The translations under genes and the position numbers were made by a program. Shown here piece after piece: positions 43,868 to 55,343 of a stretch of 64,000 nucleotides of DNA. Every line of letters begins with the position of its first letter. Position 1 is the first letter of the stretch. The notes under the pieces were generated by a model. It ran no database searches, was not told where the DNA came from, and saw only the letters and a list, made by a program, of their open reading frames with translations. Origin of the DNA: Pogonophryne albipinna (lineage: Eukaryota; Chordata; Actinopteri; Perciformes; Artedidraconidae); contig CM053251.1 of NCBI GenBank assembly GCA_028583405.1, forward strand, positions 14,829,495 through 14,893,494. The letters run 5' to 3'.

Positions 43868-46160
43868 TTCACGTTCTTTTGTGGTTCTGCATTAGGGTGG
43901 CTTTGTGTGGCCAGCCTTATAGAAAAATAGAGGGAAAATAAACGATTAGGCATTAGCACAAAACAAGCATCAAGAGAAAATGACTTTGATTTCATAGTGG
44001 ATCTCTACATATGATAACTAGAGTCATACAGGTTAGACATAACTCAATACTGTATGAAGACATGAACCCTTAGTGTGGCATCATCTTACCAAGCAGGGAG
44101 GGTGTGGTCTGTGGGTTTGACTACGATAACTCCACCACCTCCCACAATGTTGGTTACTTGGATATTTCATGGCTCATGCTTGCAGTCTTATGAGCACATG
44201 AGTTAACTTCATCTGTGTATTTATTGCTCAAATCAGATATTGATCGACTCATGTGCTTGTTATAATGTCTACCCAAGTCTGTCGGTTGTTCAAATATAAA
44301 ATAGGGGACTATGACTGTCAAGCAGCAAAAACAAAATGGGGATTATGTCTTATGGTTGGGAGATCTACTTACAGTACATACCTGCCTGGGACCAAATCAC
44401 TTGGACTGGTCATGTTTTGAGGGAATTTAAGAAAATGGATACCTCAGGTCAAAGAACGTTTGCTGTGTTAACATTGGTTGTAATGCCCCCTGGGTGTGCT
44501 AGCTACATGTGCAAATATCGTTAAGTCGATACCCGTTTAAAATAAATGACTATAGTTTCTCATCAAGAAAAACAACCGTTGAATAGGAGCCAAGACAAAA
44601 TGGAATAATAAAATATGGTGAATACTACAAGCAGACGTGCCATCCACCTGCTGACACAGGAACTGTCGTTAGCCGCTAGCTAATGCCATGCTTCTTTTTA
44701 GACAGGGCATCCATGCACAACGCTACCATATGGTTCTGTCAGCAGATATGGCCAACATACTTATGAATCGCTATTTAATGTGACCGGTAGTTAAGGGAAC
44801 GCTTCCGATTTTCTCTTAGCGAAGTTACAGGATAAAAATACGTTTTACTGGCCTGCTAACCAGGCAGCATTCCCGGCCGAGGCAGGTTAAATCGTTAGCC
44901 GGCCAGCATTACGTGTCTCACTGTCAGACATTTCGCTACGTGGCTGGCCGATATGTCCACATTTAACCTTAAACTACAGAGTTCAGTTTGATCATCTTTC
45001 TGTGGAGAAGGACAATATGTTGATAAATAAAAACTGGAGCACTACATATAAGCCGGTACTAGCCAACATGTTGCAACTCTTGACACCGATTGGTTACAGT
45101 TAAGCTAATGTTGGTTAGCGATGTAGCCCAGCCCTGTCCTACGAAGTGTATTTAATTACAGGCCCTGCGAGCTCCTCCAGTAAAATTAAACAGTCAACCT
45201 GACATTAAACTTGAGCTAGTGCTAAGCTAACAAGACAAATAACGGCAAGCTTTCAGTCACACCGGTACAATTGAGGCGTTAGAAGTGAAACTATGTGGAA
45301 AACCGTCTTAAAACCATGACACGATGAAGGGCTAACTAGCGTCACCTCAGAGAGCCGTCGGTGATAACGGTGAACAGATGAAGATTGGCCACGAGAGCGA
45401 GACACCCTGGCTGTCATTTCAGCTAATGTTAGCTAAGCAACTGTAAATAATACCTCCAGACTGAGTACCTACCGTTAAACTAACCTCAAACGATTCAGAT
45501 ACATTTAGTTTGATCCGTTATCGTGTTCTTGGCAAGATTAGCAGGCTAGCTGTGTCAGTGAGAGGACTGACAGCCGGCAGGGCCTGTTCAACCTACTAGC
45601 ATTAGCATAGCTAGCCTGTGTGCCTTTGACAAAAATGAAGCCAGGCTTGTACTTCGAGATAGCAACACCAACGTGAGTTTTAATCTTACCAGCAATCAAT
45701 AGTGAATATGTAGTTAGATGGGAACTCGGGGAATCAGCCTTTGATCAGTCTTCTGTTAATGAAAGTAGTGGTGCTGTAGTTTCCTTGTCCTTTACTCCAA
45801 AAGAAAAGTGATGCCCTTCTTGGCTATGGACTTAGCGAGCTAGCTTAGCTGACCGGCAGATGGGGTGAGTGCTACTACTGTCACCTCGGTTTAAATCCCC
45901 GGGAGTGCAAAAGTGACAGTGCTCAAAATCAAATAATATAGTACTTTGGGAGTACTATTGACAACTCCGATGGCCCCGAAAAAAGCCTCTGGACTGGAGG
46001 TCCATGATCAGGGCGTCGATGGTGACGGATTGCCGGTTAGGTATGTACACAACTGTCGCATCAGGAGGCTCAGAGCGAGGCCATAATGCGATGTTTCTGT
46101 CTATGGAGCCGGTGCGCCTCACAGTCGCATGGGCAACTTCCGGGAAAATGTAATTCTGAG
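43868..46160 (-). promoter_or_regulatory. eif4g1: eif4g1 5' UTR exons and probable promoter region
   Basis: The leader before the ATG runs back to a splice acceptor at 43915/43916 (TTTTTCTATAAG). A good minus-strand donor (GCTG|GTAAGATTA) ends a probable first non-coding exon at 45690. The sequence beyond it to about 46160 is comparatively CpG-rich, as in a housekeeping promoter. The transcription start is not resolved. The intron 43916-45689 holds nothing recognised. Confidence 0.45.
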
Positions 46161-46465
46161 GCCGTTTCCTTGGTCATGTGATACAGGAGCTCCGATCAAT
46201 TGTTCAATGCCTCACAAAAATGTGATAATCGAGGTTGAATTATTCCGACAGTATATTTAAGTAGTAGGAAATTCCTTCTAAAGAACTTCATTCCACGTGT
46301 TAATTTAAAAGTATAAGCATCATAATATACTGAACGTACCAAAAGCATGCAAAATGACCAATGTCTGACTATTATTTTTGTTCTACTTATTATCATTAGC
46401 ATGCATTTGAGTTTTCCTCAAGTTACTGTTGTATAATAGAGTTAATGTTAAAGTATAAACACAGA

Positions 46466-46660
46466 AGCAGTTTAGGGTGTAGTGTCTGGCTGTTGTGTCC
46501 TTGGGCAAGACACTTCATCCTAAATTGCTCCACATGTGGGTAATCTGGGTCAACAGTATTGATGTATTACATATTACATGTCTGATATGTAATAATGTAA
46601 AGCACGTTGAGCACTTGTAAAAGCCCTAAAATAAATGCAACGGGTTATTATTATTTATAA
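46466..46660 (+). mobile_element. Degenerate SINE-like fragment
   Basis: The motif GTGTCCTTGGGCAAGACACT is a hallmark of a common fish repeat. A tail with GTAAAGCACGTTGAGCAC, AATAAA and TTATTATTATT follows. The middle is shortened. The flanking DNA, 46161-47476, shows no gene. Confidence 0.55.
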
Positions 46661-47476
46661 AGTAACATAAAATGGAAATTCTAATTTATTTACTATGTTT
46701 TTCCCATACTGTTATTGAATAACATGAGTGCTTAAGTATGATTTAGCCAATGAAATGCCCCATTATGAAAATGTTGTATTCTTTTTTTTAACCTAAAGAC
46801 AGCTCATTTTTACCTGTGGCTTATGGAAAGGGGATCATTTTCAGTATAACTACTTAAATGATTAACTGATCTTACAATTATTTTCTTAATGAATCGCTTA
46901 TTCTTTTTCAAAATAAAATAGTAACTTTCTTGGAGCTCAATGTTAGCCTTCATATTTAATTCACTGTGTGGTTCTCACAGACAGTAAATTACTCACATAT
47001 TTTCAGTTAACCATCACCTTTTTTGAAAAACACCAACTTCCCATGTTCAAGAAGCTGGAACCATTTTCATTCAAGTTAAAAATGACTGAAACTTGGATCA
47101 ATAGCCCTGTGCTACCTTTCTTGTATGTCTCTGTACCAAAATTAAGGCAAAAAGCCCCAAAAACATTTGTGATAAAACATTTTCAGCAGATGTGTTTAAG
47201 AATGTGCTCCACTTAAACATAATATTACCTGAAATAATAAATGCCCATTATAACCTGCATGGACAAGATCATTTGTAGAGGGGCCCTGTGTCCAAATTTA
47301 AAAGTTGCATATTTCATTAAGTCAATTTGAGTTGGACCAAACTACCACAAACAGCAGGTCAATATAGACTCAAAGTTCATGTTTACCACGGGCCTCATTG
47401 TGTGCTTATTTGGCCAGGCAAACAGCTCCAGTCAATGAAATTGTGTTTGTCTATTTCCTAAGTTGATAAAATGATC

Positions 47477-48581
47477 CAGGGCCCTTTCTCATTTCATCAA
47501 ATCCCCCTCCTCGACTCCTCGGTCCTCCGGTCGTGACCCGGAAATGAATTTCAGCGCGCCATGTTGAAGGACATCTCATTTCTCTAAATGCACTTCGAGG
47601 ACCGAGCATCGAGCATCGAGGAGGCTCTCTGGAGGAGCTCTAACCGAGGATACACTGATGGGTCCTCCACGGTCCTCCACGGCTCCTTCGTGGATGCATT
47701 TCCGGCAACAGAGATGTTTCAAAGAGTCGTGACGCACGGCCGGACTGATCTCAGCCAATGACAGCTCTGCATGCATCCCCTGGATATTATTTTATTAACT
47801 GCTCTCATCGCGACGCGATGTTTCCTGAGAGAACAGCTGTGATGTCCGTGCAGAAAGCAGAGCAGTGTGTATAATATATATCACTCAGTATAACAGGCCT
47901 ACTCTCTTTATTTGCTGTAGTTTAGTAGATATCTACAAACAAAGAGTCCATATTTTTCTAAAACCATTTAGTGCTTCACATAATAAAATACACAACGGCT
48001 GTTAGGCTGTTAGCTGTAGGTGCGTGTGTGTGTTTGGTACAGTGTGTGTGTAGATGCAGCGGACAGACAGGTCTCAGTTGGTTTGGTGTCCTCTGCTTAC
48101 TTTTAATACTTGTAAATAAAACTTTTGGTCCGTCATTTATTTTCCTCATTGTAGCGACCAGAGAGAGGGGGGGGGGATATATCCAGTCTCTGATAGTGTT
48201 ACGTTAATATGAGAGTGCTCTGTTTGATTCTGAAATTGTATATATATGTATATAAATATATATATAATGTGTGTGTGTGTGTGTCCGCATTTGTAGCCTG
48301 TTATTGTCTCATTATTCCGCATTGTGAATGAATCAAAATGGTCATGAACACATCTGTCCATCAGACAGAGGGCTGCTGTGCCTCCTGTCATCATTAATGG
48401 ACGTCTCTTTAAAATGACCGCTCAGAGGAGAGGAGTTCTCATTTCTCTAACCGCCTGCTGCTTCCCCTCCTCTCTCCTCGGTTCCCCTCCTCGGCTCCTC
48501 GGCTCACATCTCCTGTGGGCGGGACTAAGTATCGAGGATAGGAGTCGAGGAGGGGAGTTAGAGAAATGAGAAAGGGCCCAG
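47477..48581. mobile_element. 1.1-kb foldback DNA element (CAGGGCCCTTTCTC ends)
   Basis: The left end CAGGGCCCTTTCTCATTTC and the right end ending GAAATGAGAAAGGGCCCAG are inverted, and similarity extends about 45 bp inward (TCCCC…CCTCGACTCCT on both arms). No transposase is seen. The interior has short TC-rich internal repeats and a TATATA/TGTG stretch near 48240-48285. No clean target duplication was found. CAGGG-like ends suggest hAT, without proof. Confidence 0.65.
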
Positions 48582-48842
48582 ATGTCTCATGTCTGAAACC
48601 TCCCTCAGTGAAATAGCATTTTCTGTCAGTCGACGACAGCATTTTTTGACATTTTGAGGCGTTTCAGAGTCCCCCCAAAAGCACTCGAGCAGAATCCCCA
48701 ATCCAAAAATATGTAAATGTTTCTCTCCGTGGAAATGCAGCTGAAGGTGACTTTCCTTTGTTTAATTAGATTATATGTTGTGATTATTTGGTTGGAAGAA
48801 ATGTTGTGGTGCATATCTTTTCATAACAATTTACTACTTGTA

Positions 48843-49000
48843 TAATTAAGCAATAGCTCACGACAGGCCGTGGTATATGCTCATTATATCACAGCTAAGG
48901 GGCGTGGTTCGGCCCGACGCGAAGCGGAGGGTCGACAACCCCCTTAGCTGTGATATAATGAGCATATATCACGGCCTGAAGTGAGCTATTGCTTTTATAA
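48843..49000. repeat. Long hairpin (inverted repeat about 55 bp per arm)
   Basis: AGCAATAGCTCACGACAGGC continuing through CGTGGTATATGCTCATTATA pairs with the reverse-complement arm at about 48942-48992. The loop is about 35 bp (GTGGTTCGGCCCGACGCGAA region). It could be a small MITE or the end of a larger element continuing to 50115. Confidence 0.8.
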
Positions 49001-50115
49001 AACGGTTACCAAGTGTGGCAATATGAAAGAAAAATACACACTCTAATTTAAATAGTTTTTATTGGTAAATAATGATGTTCAAAATAAAATAGTCCCTCCG
49101 TTGCCTTCTGCACAAAACATAGTGCGAGGTGGTTGCTATGCAACAACACTAACAGCTAGCGAACATATTAGACAGAGAGCGTTGATCCATTATTTGGCTA
49201 TTTATTTACATTCATTTGTATGTTGCCGTTTATTGTGCAGCCACTGAAAACCTGTCCAGCATCAGTAGAATGGCTTACGAGGTTTCTTGTATAGGTTGAG
49301 GTTGTTCTATGCTGTTGCTTGGCGTGGCGAGAATATTGCTCCACTTTCTCCGGTCCCCGAGATTCGGCTTCCAGTAGCTCTGGAGAGAGCTTTCGCACCT
49401 GTAGCCACTAACGGTCATCATTTCTCTGCTTTGTTTCAAGACCCGCATCAGAAAGCTTTTGAATGGTGGTACTTTTCCAGTTGGTCTACCTGCTCTTCAC
49501 GTAGCTCTGCTTGTCGTCGTTTAGGTGCTTTTTTTTTTTCGGGAGATAGGCACTCCTCAATCCACTCCTCCATAGTAAGACCCCCCCGGAGGTCGAAGTT
49601 AATCTTAAATGTTTCCATTTTATGCTTTGTAAGTTTGTTTTGTAACGGAAGAAATGTAAATATATTTATAAAACTGACAAGTCAAATCAAGCAATCTGAT
49701 TGGTCGATAGTGTTTTTGCGGACCTCTTTGATTACAGATTTGAAAACATCGTTGCTTGCTTTAAAAGTAGCACAACTCATTATGTCAAACCTTGGAAAGT
49801 ATCTAGATATCCCTGCCCTAATGCCAAAGGAACTGCACACTGAATATGTTTTGCCGTTTGATGTCTATGTCTGGACCGCTGCGTAAAAAGGAGGGTTTCT
49901 GCCCCGTTACTTCTCCGCTGCTTTCTTGTTCCAGTATGAAAAGCAAACTGCAAGCAGTTTGCTTTTCAGCCCAACGATATACTGTTTTTCTCAGACGCGG
50001 AGGGATACTGATTTGTTGTGAAAAGTAATTTACAATTCTACCCGTGGTATACGCTCAGTATATCACGGCTAAGAACCAATCAGATTGCTTGATTTGACTT
50101 GTCCGTTTTATAATA
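49000..50115. mobile_element. Decayed DNA-transposon segment with broken minus-strand frames
   Basis: The ends share sequence. TATAAAACTGACAAGTCAAA at about 49667 and the inverse TTTGACTTGTCCGTTTTATA at about 50093 bracket a 440-bp part, and the AATCAAGCAATCTGATTGGT motif occurs at both. On the minus strand from 49618 a frame opens METFKINFDLRGGLTMEEWI and runs about 56 codons before a stop. A second piece at 49198-49398 ends VFSGCTINGNIQMNVNK. I do not recognise the protein. It looks like a degenerate element ORF. Confidence 0.5.
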
Positions 50116-50468
50116 ACCAGTTAGAATGTTGCGTTCACACCTGCCTTGTCCGGTTGAATCGAACCCTGGTGCGTTTAGCCGCTTGGTGCGGTTCATTTGG
50201 GTCGGTGTGAACGCAGTCCGAGACCTCTTAAGTGAACTAAACAACCGGACTCTGGTCCGCTAAAATAGGTGGTCTCGGAGCGCTTGCTTGCGAACTCTGG
50301 AGCGGTTCATTGCTGGTGTGAACGCAGTCCGCACCAAAACATAGGAAGCGCAGTATTTACGTGTCACAAGAACGCGGATATCTTCAAAAATCTTTAGCGA
50401 AAGAGTCTTTCAAGACATCCGCGGTTGTTTAGTTAAAGAGTAAAGCAGAATTAAGTGTTGAACAGTGT

Positions 50469-50797
50469 TGTTAAGGGAAATGTTTACATATGTCCTCAGT
50501 TATTGTATGTAGACTAGAGATTGTGTCTATTCTGTACTATAGGGATGTAATACTGTTATTGTACCAGTGTGAGGCACTGTAGTATTACGTGCTACGTGTA
50601 AATGAGGGTGTGTTCACCTGATGCACGTGTACACGATCTATGTTTGTTCTCTTCTAAGTTAGCTCGGCTGAGCGAAGGAATCACCTGTGAAGCAGATGAA
50701 TAAATCATGCTCAAGGGCTAAACAGTTCATCGTCTCCGTCTCCAATATTTCTCTCCGAGTGCAGCGTAAGAAAAAGCTGCCATCCTAAACCTCAACA
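50469..50797 (+). repeat. copia 5' LTR
   Basis: TGTTAAGGGAAATG…CCTAAACCTCAACA, 329 bp. It contains AATAAA (AGATGAATAAATCATGC, about 50697) for RNA 3'-end formation. A clear TATA box was not picked out. Confidence 0.97.
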
Positions 50798-50811
50798 GGT
50801 TATGGGCCCAG
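50798..50811 (+). promoter_or_regulatory. Primer-binding site for initiator tRNA-Met (internal, half-tRNA type)
   Basis: GGTTATGGGCCCAG follows the LTR without a gap. It is complementary to the anticodon stem-loop of vertebrate initiator tRNA-Met (CTGGGCCCATAACC as remembered), not to the tRNA 3' end. This is the priming mode established for Drosophila copia, where a 5' half of the tRNA is the primer. Confidence 0.85.
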
Positions 50812-50898
50812 GAGTCATTCGGGGAGAAGTTTGAAGATTTATCACCGTCAGAAAGTCACGGCGAACAGCGTGCCAACGGGATAGCAAGATAAGCTAAC

Positions 50899-53800
50899 AT
50901 GGATCATCGAGGGACAAGCAGGTTGCCTCGACTGATGTTCGACGGAGATGAAACTAAGTATGAACTGTGGGAGACAAAAGTGTTAGGACACCTTCATCTA
51001 TTAGGGTTAAAGAACACGATTCTAAGAGAACCAAATAGTGAAGCCGAGATAGCGGCAGACGGCAAGAAAAATGCAGACGCGTATGCTGAGCTAATACAAC
51101 TTTTAGACGACAAAAGCCTCTCGCTAATTATGAGGGATGCGCCCGACAATGCAAGAGAAGCCTTAAAGATATTAAGGGGATATTATGCCGGGAGGGGAAA
51201 ACCCCGGATAATAAACTTGTATACCATGTTGACATCGCTTCAGAAGACGAACAGTGAAAGTGTCACAGACTATGTCATACGGGCAGAAACCACCATCACT
51301 GCGCTACGGAACGCAGGTGAAACGTTAGGCGACGGCCTACTGATAGCCATGGTTTTAAAAGGACTGCCTGAGATGTTTAGGCCATTTGCAATACACGTGG
51401 CACATAATGATGACAATATAACGTTTCCAGAGTTCAGGACAAAGCTAAGGAGTTTTGAAGACACAGAGAAATTAAGCACGACAGAGTCGAGTGATAACGT
51501 GATGAAGACTCAAGCGAGACCCGGACGGCGGCCCGCCAAGCAAGGTGCATATGACAGGAACAGTGACAATGCCGATATTGTGTGTTTTAAGTGCGGCACA
51601 AAAGGCCACAGAGCGAGAGTGTGTCGGCAGAAGACATGGTGTAGTCAATGCAAAAGTGACACACACAAAGACGCCACGTGCAGGCGTAAAGACAGACAAG
51701 ATGGCGCGAGAAAAGTCTCAGAAGAAGATGGCGGCGACGCAGATTACGTCTTCAAGATCAAAGACGGAGAAAACAGGGTCCAGCGGCAGCCAGCACGCAG
51801 CATCCAGGAGAAGGGCCTGATGGTCGACACAGGAGCCACCTCGCACATCATCACGGACATCACCAAGTTCAAAAACTTCGATGACACGTTCAAGCCAGAG
51901 ACACACTGCGTGGAGCTGGCAGACGGTACCCGGTGCAACGGCGTCGCTCAACGCAAGGGAGAAGCAGAGGTTTGCCTGGTCGACAGCGGAGGACGGCGAC
52001 ATACCACTACGCTGAGAAAGACATTGTTTATACCGTCATATCCCCAGGACATCTTCTCAGTGAAGGCAGCGACCGCCAGCGGAGCCACGGTCGTTTTCAA
52101 GCAAGGAAAAGACGCTTTGATACACAAAGACAGTACCAGGTTTGACATTCATGTGTACAACAGGTTGTATTATTTGCACACTGAAGGTGAGAATAGTGAC
52201 AAATGCAATGCTTGCCATGATGTACAGACGTGGCATGAAATACTAGGCCACTGTAATTATGACGATGTGCTACAAATGCAAAATGTGGTTGAAGGTATGC
52301 AGATCAAGGGCAAACCAGATAGACCCGACCAAGAATGTGAGGTGTGTATTCAGGGGAAATTTGCACAAACCAGAAATAGAAACCCTGATAGTAGAGCAAA
52401 GGCTCCATTACAAATGGTACACACGGACCTAGCCGGTCCAGTAGCTACAGAGTCAAGAGATGGTTACAAATATGTACAGTCATTCACTGATGACTACTCG
52501 GGTGCAATATTTGTATATTTTCTAAAAACTAAAAGTGACACGGTACAGGCAACGGAAAAATTCCTGGCAGATACAGCCCCATACGGGAAAGTGAAGTGTA
52601 TAAGGTCAGACAACGGCACAGAGTTCACATGCAGGGATTTCCAAACGTTGTTAAGGAAAAATAAGATAAGACATGAGACGTCAGCCCCGTACTCACCCCA
52701 CCAGAACGGTACAGCTGAGAGAAGCTGGCGTACTCTTTTTGAGATGGGTAGGTGTATGCTAACTGAAAGTCAGCTACCAAAACAATTATGGAACTACGCA
52801 GTCCAAACAGCAGCCATAGTACGTAACAGATGTTTTAACAGGCGTACAGGACAAACCCCTTACCAGATGCTGACAGATAAAAAGCCTAACGTCTCTACAA
52901 TGCAGAAGTTTGGGTCTGTATGTTACACATACAAACAGGACAAAGGAAAACTTGATTCCAGGTGTGATCAGGGGCGTTTTGTGGGTTATGACAAGAACAG
53001 CCCCGCGTATTTGGTCTATCACCCAGATACTGAGAAAATACCAAAGCACAGGCTAGTCAAGTTTGTAAACAAGGTAACTGTGGAGAAACAGACACAGACA
53101 TTTGGGTCAGACCCAAATGATGACAAAGACAGTGTGAGGCAGCCTAGGGCTAGCAGGGTCACACAGGAGATACATGAGAGCACAGAGAATGCTAAAGAGA
53201 CTAGTGCACAAAGTGACAGTCCAGTAACTATGTCTGACGACAGTAGCCAAACACAACCAAGTGGGACAGATGATGAATCTGAGGGTGGGAGATACCCGAC
53301 TAGAGACAGAAGGAAACCAAGTCACTTAAAGGACTTTGTAACGGAAGACAGTGATAGTGATGGGATTCATACTACCGTAGACTACTGCTACAAAGCAGTA
53401 TGTGGCATTCCACAGACATTTAAGGAGGCTATGACGTCAACTGACTCAAGAGAGTGGGTCAAAGCCATGGATGACGAAATCAAATCATTAAACGATAACA
53501 ACACATTTACCCTGACAAATCTGCCAAAAGCCAAAAAGACAGTGGGGGGCAAATGGGTTTACTCTATCAAAAGTGATATTGAGGGAATGGACAAGTACAA
53601 AGCAAGGTTTGTGGCCAAGGGCTATAGCCAGAGGATGGGGATTGACTATGGAGAGACTTTTTCCCCCACGGCCAGCTTGACGAGTGTAAGAGTGTTGTTA
53701 CAGAAAGCAGCACAGGAGGACTTGCTACTGCATCAGATGGATGTAAAAACAGCGTACTTACACGCTCCTATAGATTATGAAATCTATATCGAACAACCAG

Positions 53801-54942
53801 AGGGTTATGAAGAAAGAGGGGAGGGTCTAGTGTGTAAGCTAGAAAAATCTCTTTATGGTCTTAAACAATCCGGTAGAAATTGGAACAGGATTTTGCACGA
53901 TTGTTTAACTGAAGACGATTTTGCACAGAACCCAGCAGACCACTGTGTCTATGCCAAAGAGACCGAAGGTGGAAAGGTGATAATAATCATCTGGGTCGAT
54001 GATCTGATCATTGCAGCTAGTAATGACAAAATAATGAAGAAAGTGAAAGAGATGCTCTCTGCCAAATTTAAGATGAAAGATTTAGGCAGCCTAAAACATT
54101 TTCTGGGTATCGATTTCAAACAGTCGGATGGATGTGTAAAGATGTCACAGGAAAAATATGTTAACAAGATACTGGAGAGGTTTAACATGCAAAATTGTAA
54201 ACCCAGAGAAACACCCTGTGATCAAAAACTTGACTATACAGAAAATGCAGTGAAAATGGATGATGTCAGGATGTACAGAGAGGCGGTAGGCAGCCTTATA
54301 TACCTGACCACATGTACAAGGCCAGATTTAAGTTTTGTTGTGAGCAAACTATCACAATATTTTGCTGAGCCTACAGAGGAGCAGTGGGTAACTGTGAAAC
54401 ACGTGTTAAGATACCTTAGAGGCACTATAGAGAAAGAGTTGTGTTTCAGAAGAAACGATAGTGAGAAGCTAGGCTTACTAGCCTACAGTGATGCCGACTG
54501 GGCAGCTGATGTCACCGACAGGCGCAGTACCACAGGATACTGTGTAAGCCTCAGTAAGAACAGCTCTTTCGTCTCATGGAAGAGTAAGAAGCAGCCTACA
54601 GTGGCACTTTCCACCTGTGAGGCGGAATACATGGCTCTGGCCTCAACTATACAAGAGTGTATATATCTAGACCAGTTACTGGAGGGTATCGATGATTACA
54701 AATATACACAAACAGTAGTGTATGAGGACAACCAGGGAACAATTGCCCTAGCCAAAAACCCTGTAAGCAGACAGAGGTGTAAGCACGTGGACATAAAGTA
54801 CCACTTCATAAGATCAACTGTAAAGGATGGGAAACTAACTTTGGTGTACTACCCTACTGAAGAGATGGTGGCAGACATAATGACAAAACCTGTAACTAAG
54901 CTGAAACTGAAGAAGTTTTCAGGAATCGTTTTTGGAGTTTAA
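50899..54942 (+). CDS. Ty1/copia Gag-Pol polyprotein
   Basis: The single frame has 1347 codons, starting 101 nt after the LTR. The N-terminal Gag region is followed by two CCHC zinc knuckles at about residues 229-262 (CFKCGTKGHRARVC and CSQCKSDTHKDATC), each with C-x2-C-x4-H-x4-C spacing. Protease has DTGATSHI at about 309. Integrase has the HHCC region from WHEILGHC at about 445, then HTDLAGP, RSDNGTEF and NGTAERSW, with exactly 35 residues between the second Asp and the Glu. Reverse transcriptase runs from about 853 and includes QMDVKTAYLHAPI and SLYGLKQSGRNW, with the catalytic box WVDD at about 1032. RNase H has YSDADWAAD, STCEAEYMAL and EDNQGTIAL. The order PR-IN-RT-RH defines Ty1/copia and excludes gypsy and retroviruses. 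No stop or frameshift is present. Confidence 0.97.
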   Translation: MDHRGTSRLPRLMFDGDETKYELWETKVLGHLHLLGLKNTILREPNSEAEIAADGKKNADAYAELIQLLDDKSLSLIMRDAPDNAREALKILRGYYAGRGKPRIINLYTMLTSLQKTNSESVTDYVIRAETTITALRNAGETLGDGLLIAMVLKGLPEMFRPFAIHVAHNDDNITFPEFRTKLRSFEDTEKLSTTESSDNVMKTQARPGRRPAKQGAYDRNSDNADIVCFKCGTKGHRARVCRQKTWCSQCKSDTHKDATCRRKDRQDGARKVSEEDGGDADYVFKIKDGENRVQRQPARSIQEKGLMVDTGATSHIITDITKFKNFDDTFKPETHCVELADGTRCNGVAQRKGEAEVCLVDSGGRRHTTTLRKTLFIPSYPQDIFSVKAATASGATVVFKQGKDALIHKDSTRFDIHVYNRLYYLHTEGENSDKCNACHDVQTWHEILGHCNYDDVLQMQNVVEGMQIKGKPDRPDQECEVCIQGKFAQTRNRNPDSRAKAPLQMVHTDLAGPVATESRDGYKYVQSFTDDYSGAIFVYFLKTKSDTVQATEKFLADTAPYGKVKCIRSDNGTEFTCRDFQTLLRKNKIRHETSAPYSPHQNGTAERSWRTLFEMGRCMLTESQLPKQLWNYAVQTAAIVRNRCFNRRTGQTPYQMLTDKKPNVSTMQKFGSVCYTYKQDKGKLDSRCDQGRFVGYDKNSPAYLVYHPDTEKIPKHRLVKFVNKVTVEKQTQTFGSDPNDDKDSVRQPRASRVTQEIHESTENAKETSAQSDSPVTMSDDSSQTQPSGTDDESEGGRYPTRDRRKPSHLKDFVTEDSDSDGIHTTVDYCYKAVCGIPQTFKEAMTSTDSREWVKAMDDEIKSLNDNNTFTLTNLPKAKKTVGGKWVYSIKSDIEGMDKYKARFVAKGYSQRMGIDYGETFSPTASLTSVRVLLQKAAQEDLLLHQMDVKTAYLHAPIDYEIYIEQPEGYEERGEGLVCKLEKSLYGLKQSGRNWNRILHDCLTEDDFAQNPADHCVYAKETEGGKVIIIIWVDDLIIAASNDKIMKKVKEMLSAKFKMKDLGSLKHFLGIDFKQSDGCVKMSQEKYVNKILERFNMQNCKPRETPCDQKLDYTENAVKMDDVRMYREAVGSLIYLTTCTRPDLSFVVSKLSQYFAEPTEEQWVTVKHVLRYLRGTIEKELCFRRNDSEKLGLLAYSDADWAADVTDRRSTTGYCVSLSKNSSFVSWKSKKQPTVALSTCEAEYMALASTIQECIYLDQLLEGIDDYKYTQTVVYEDNQGTIALAKNPVSRQRCKHVDIKYHFIRSTVKDGKLTLVYYPTEEMVADIMTKPVTKLKLKKFSGIVFGV

Positions 54943-55004
54943 AATGTGTGAGGAGGTCCACATTTTCATTTTGTTTACATTTTTGGAGTACAGCAACCTG
55001 AGAA

Positions 55005-55014
55005 CAAGTGGGGG
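55005..55014 (+). promoter_or_regulatory. copia polypurine tract
   Basis: AAGTGGGGG abuts the TG of the 3' LTR. This is the expected position of the plus-strand primer, with one T interrupting the purines. Confidence 0.75.
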
Positions 55015-55343
55015 TGTTAAGGGAAATGTTTACATATGTCCTCAGTTATTGTATGTAGACTAGAGATTGTGTCTATTCTGTACTATAGGGATGTAATACT
55101 GTTATTGTACCAGTGTGAGGCACTGTAGTATTACGTGCTACATGTAAATGAGGGTGTGTTCACCTGATGCACGTGTACACGATCTATGTTTGTTCTCTTC
55201 TAAGTTAGCTCGGCTGAGCGAAGGAATCACCTGTGAAGCAGATGAATAAATCATGCTCAAGGGCTAAACAGTTCATCGTCTCCGTCTCCAATATTTCTCT
55301 CCGAGTGCAGCGTAAGAAAAAGCTGCCATCCTAAACCTCAACA
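55015..55343 (+). repeat. copia 3' LTR
   Basis: Identical to the 5' LTR over 329 bp except A at 55142 in place of G. It is followed by the target duplication AGTGT. Confidence 0.97.

Noticed and set aside
47477..48581. Target duplication for the CAGGGCCC element
   Set aside because: The flanks AAATGATC and ATGTCTCA do not match at any 2-9 bp length with confidence, so no TSD is claimed.
49287..49886. 199-codon plus-strand ORF
   Set aside because: The opposite strand has the more protein-like text (METFKINFDLRGG). The plus frame looks like a shadow of a decayed element.
50899..54942. Possibility that the LTR element is a retrovirus or gypsy element
   Set aside because: Integrase precedes reverse transcriptase, there is no env-like frame, the TSD is 5 bp, and the PBS is of copia half-tRNA type. 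This is Ty1/copia.
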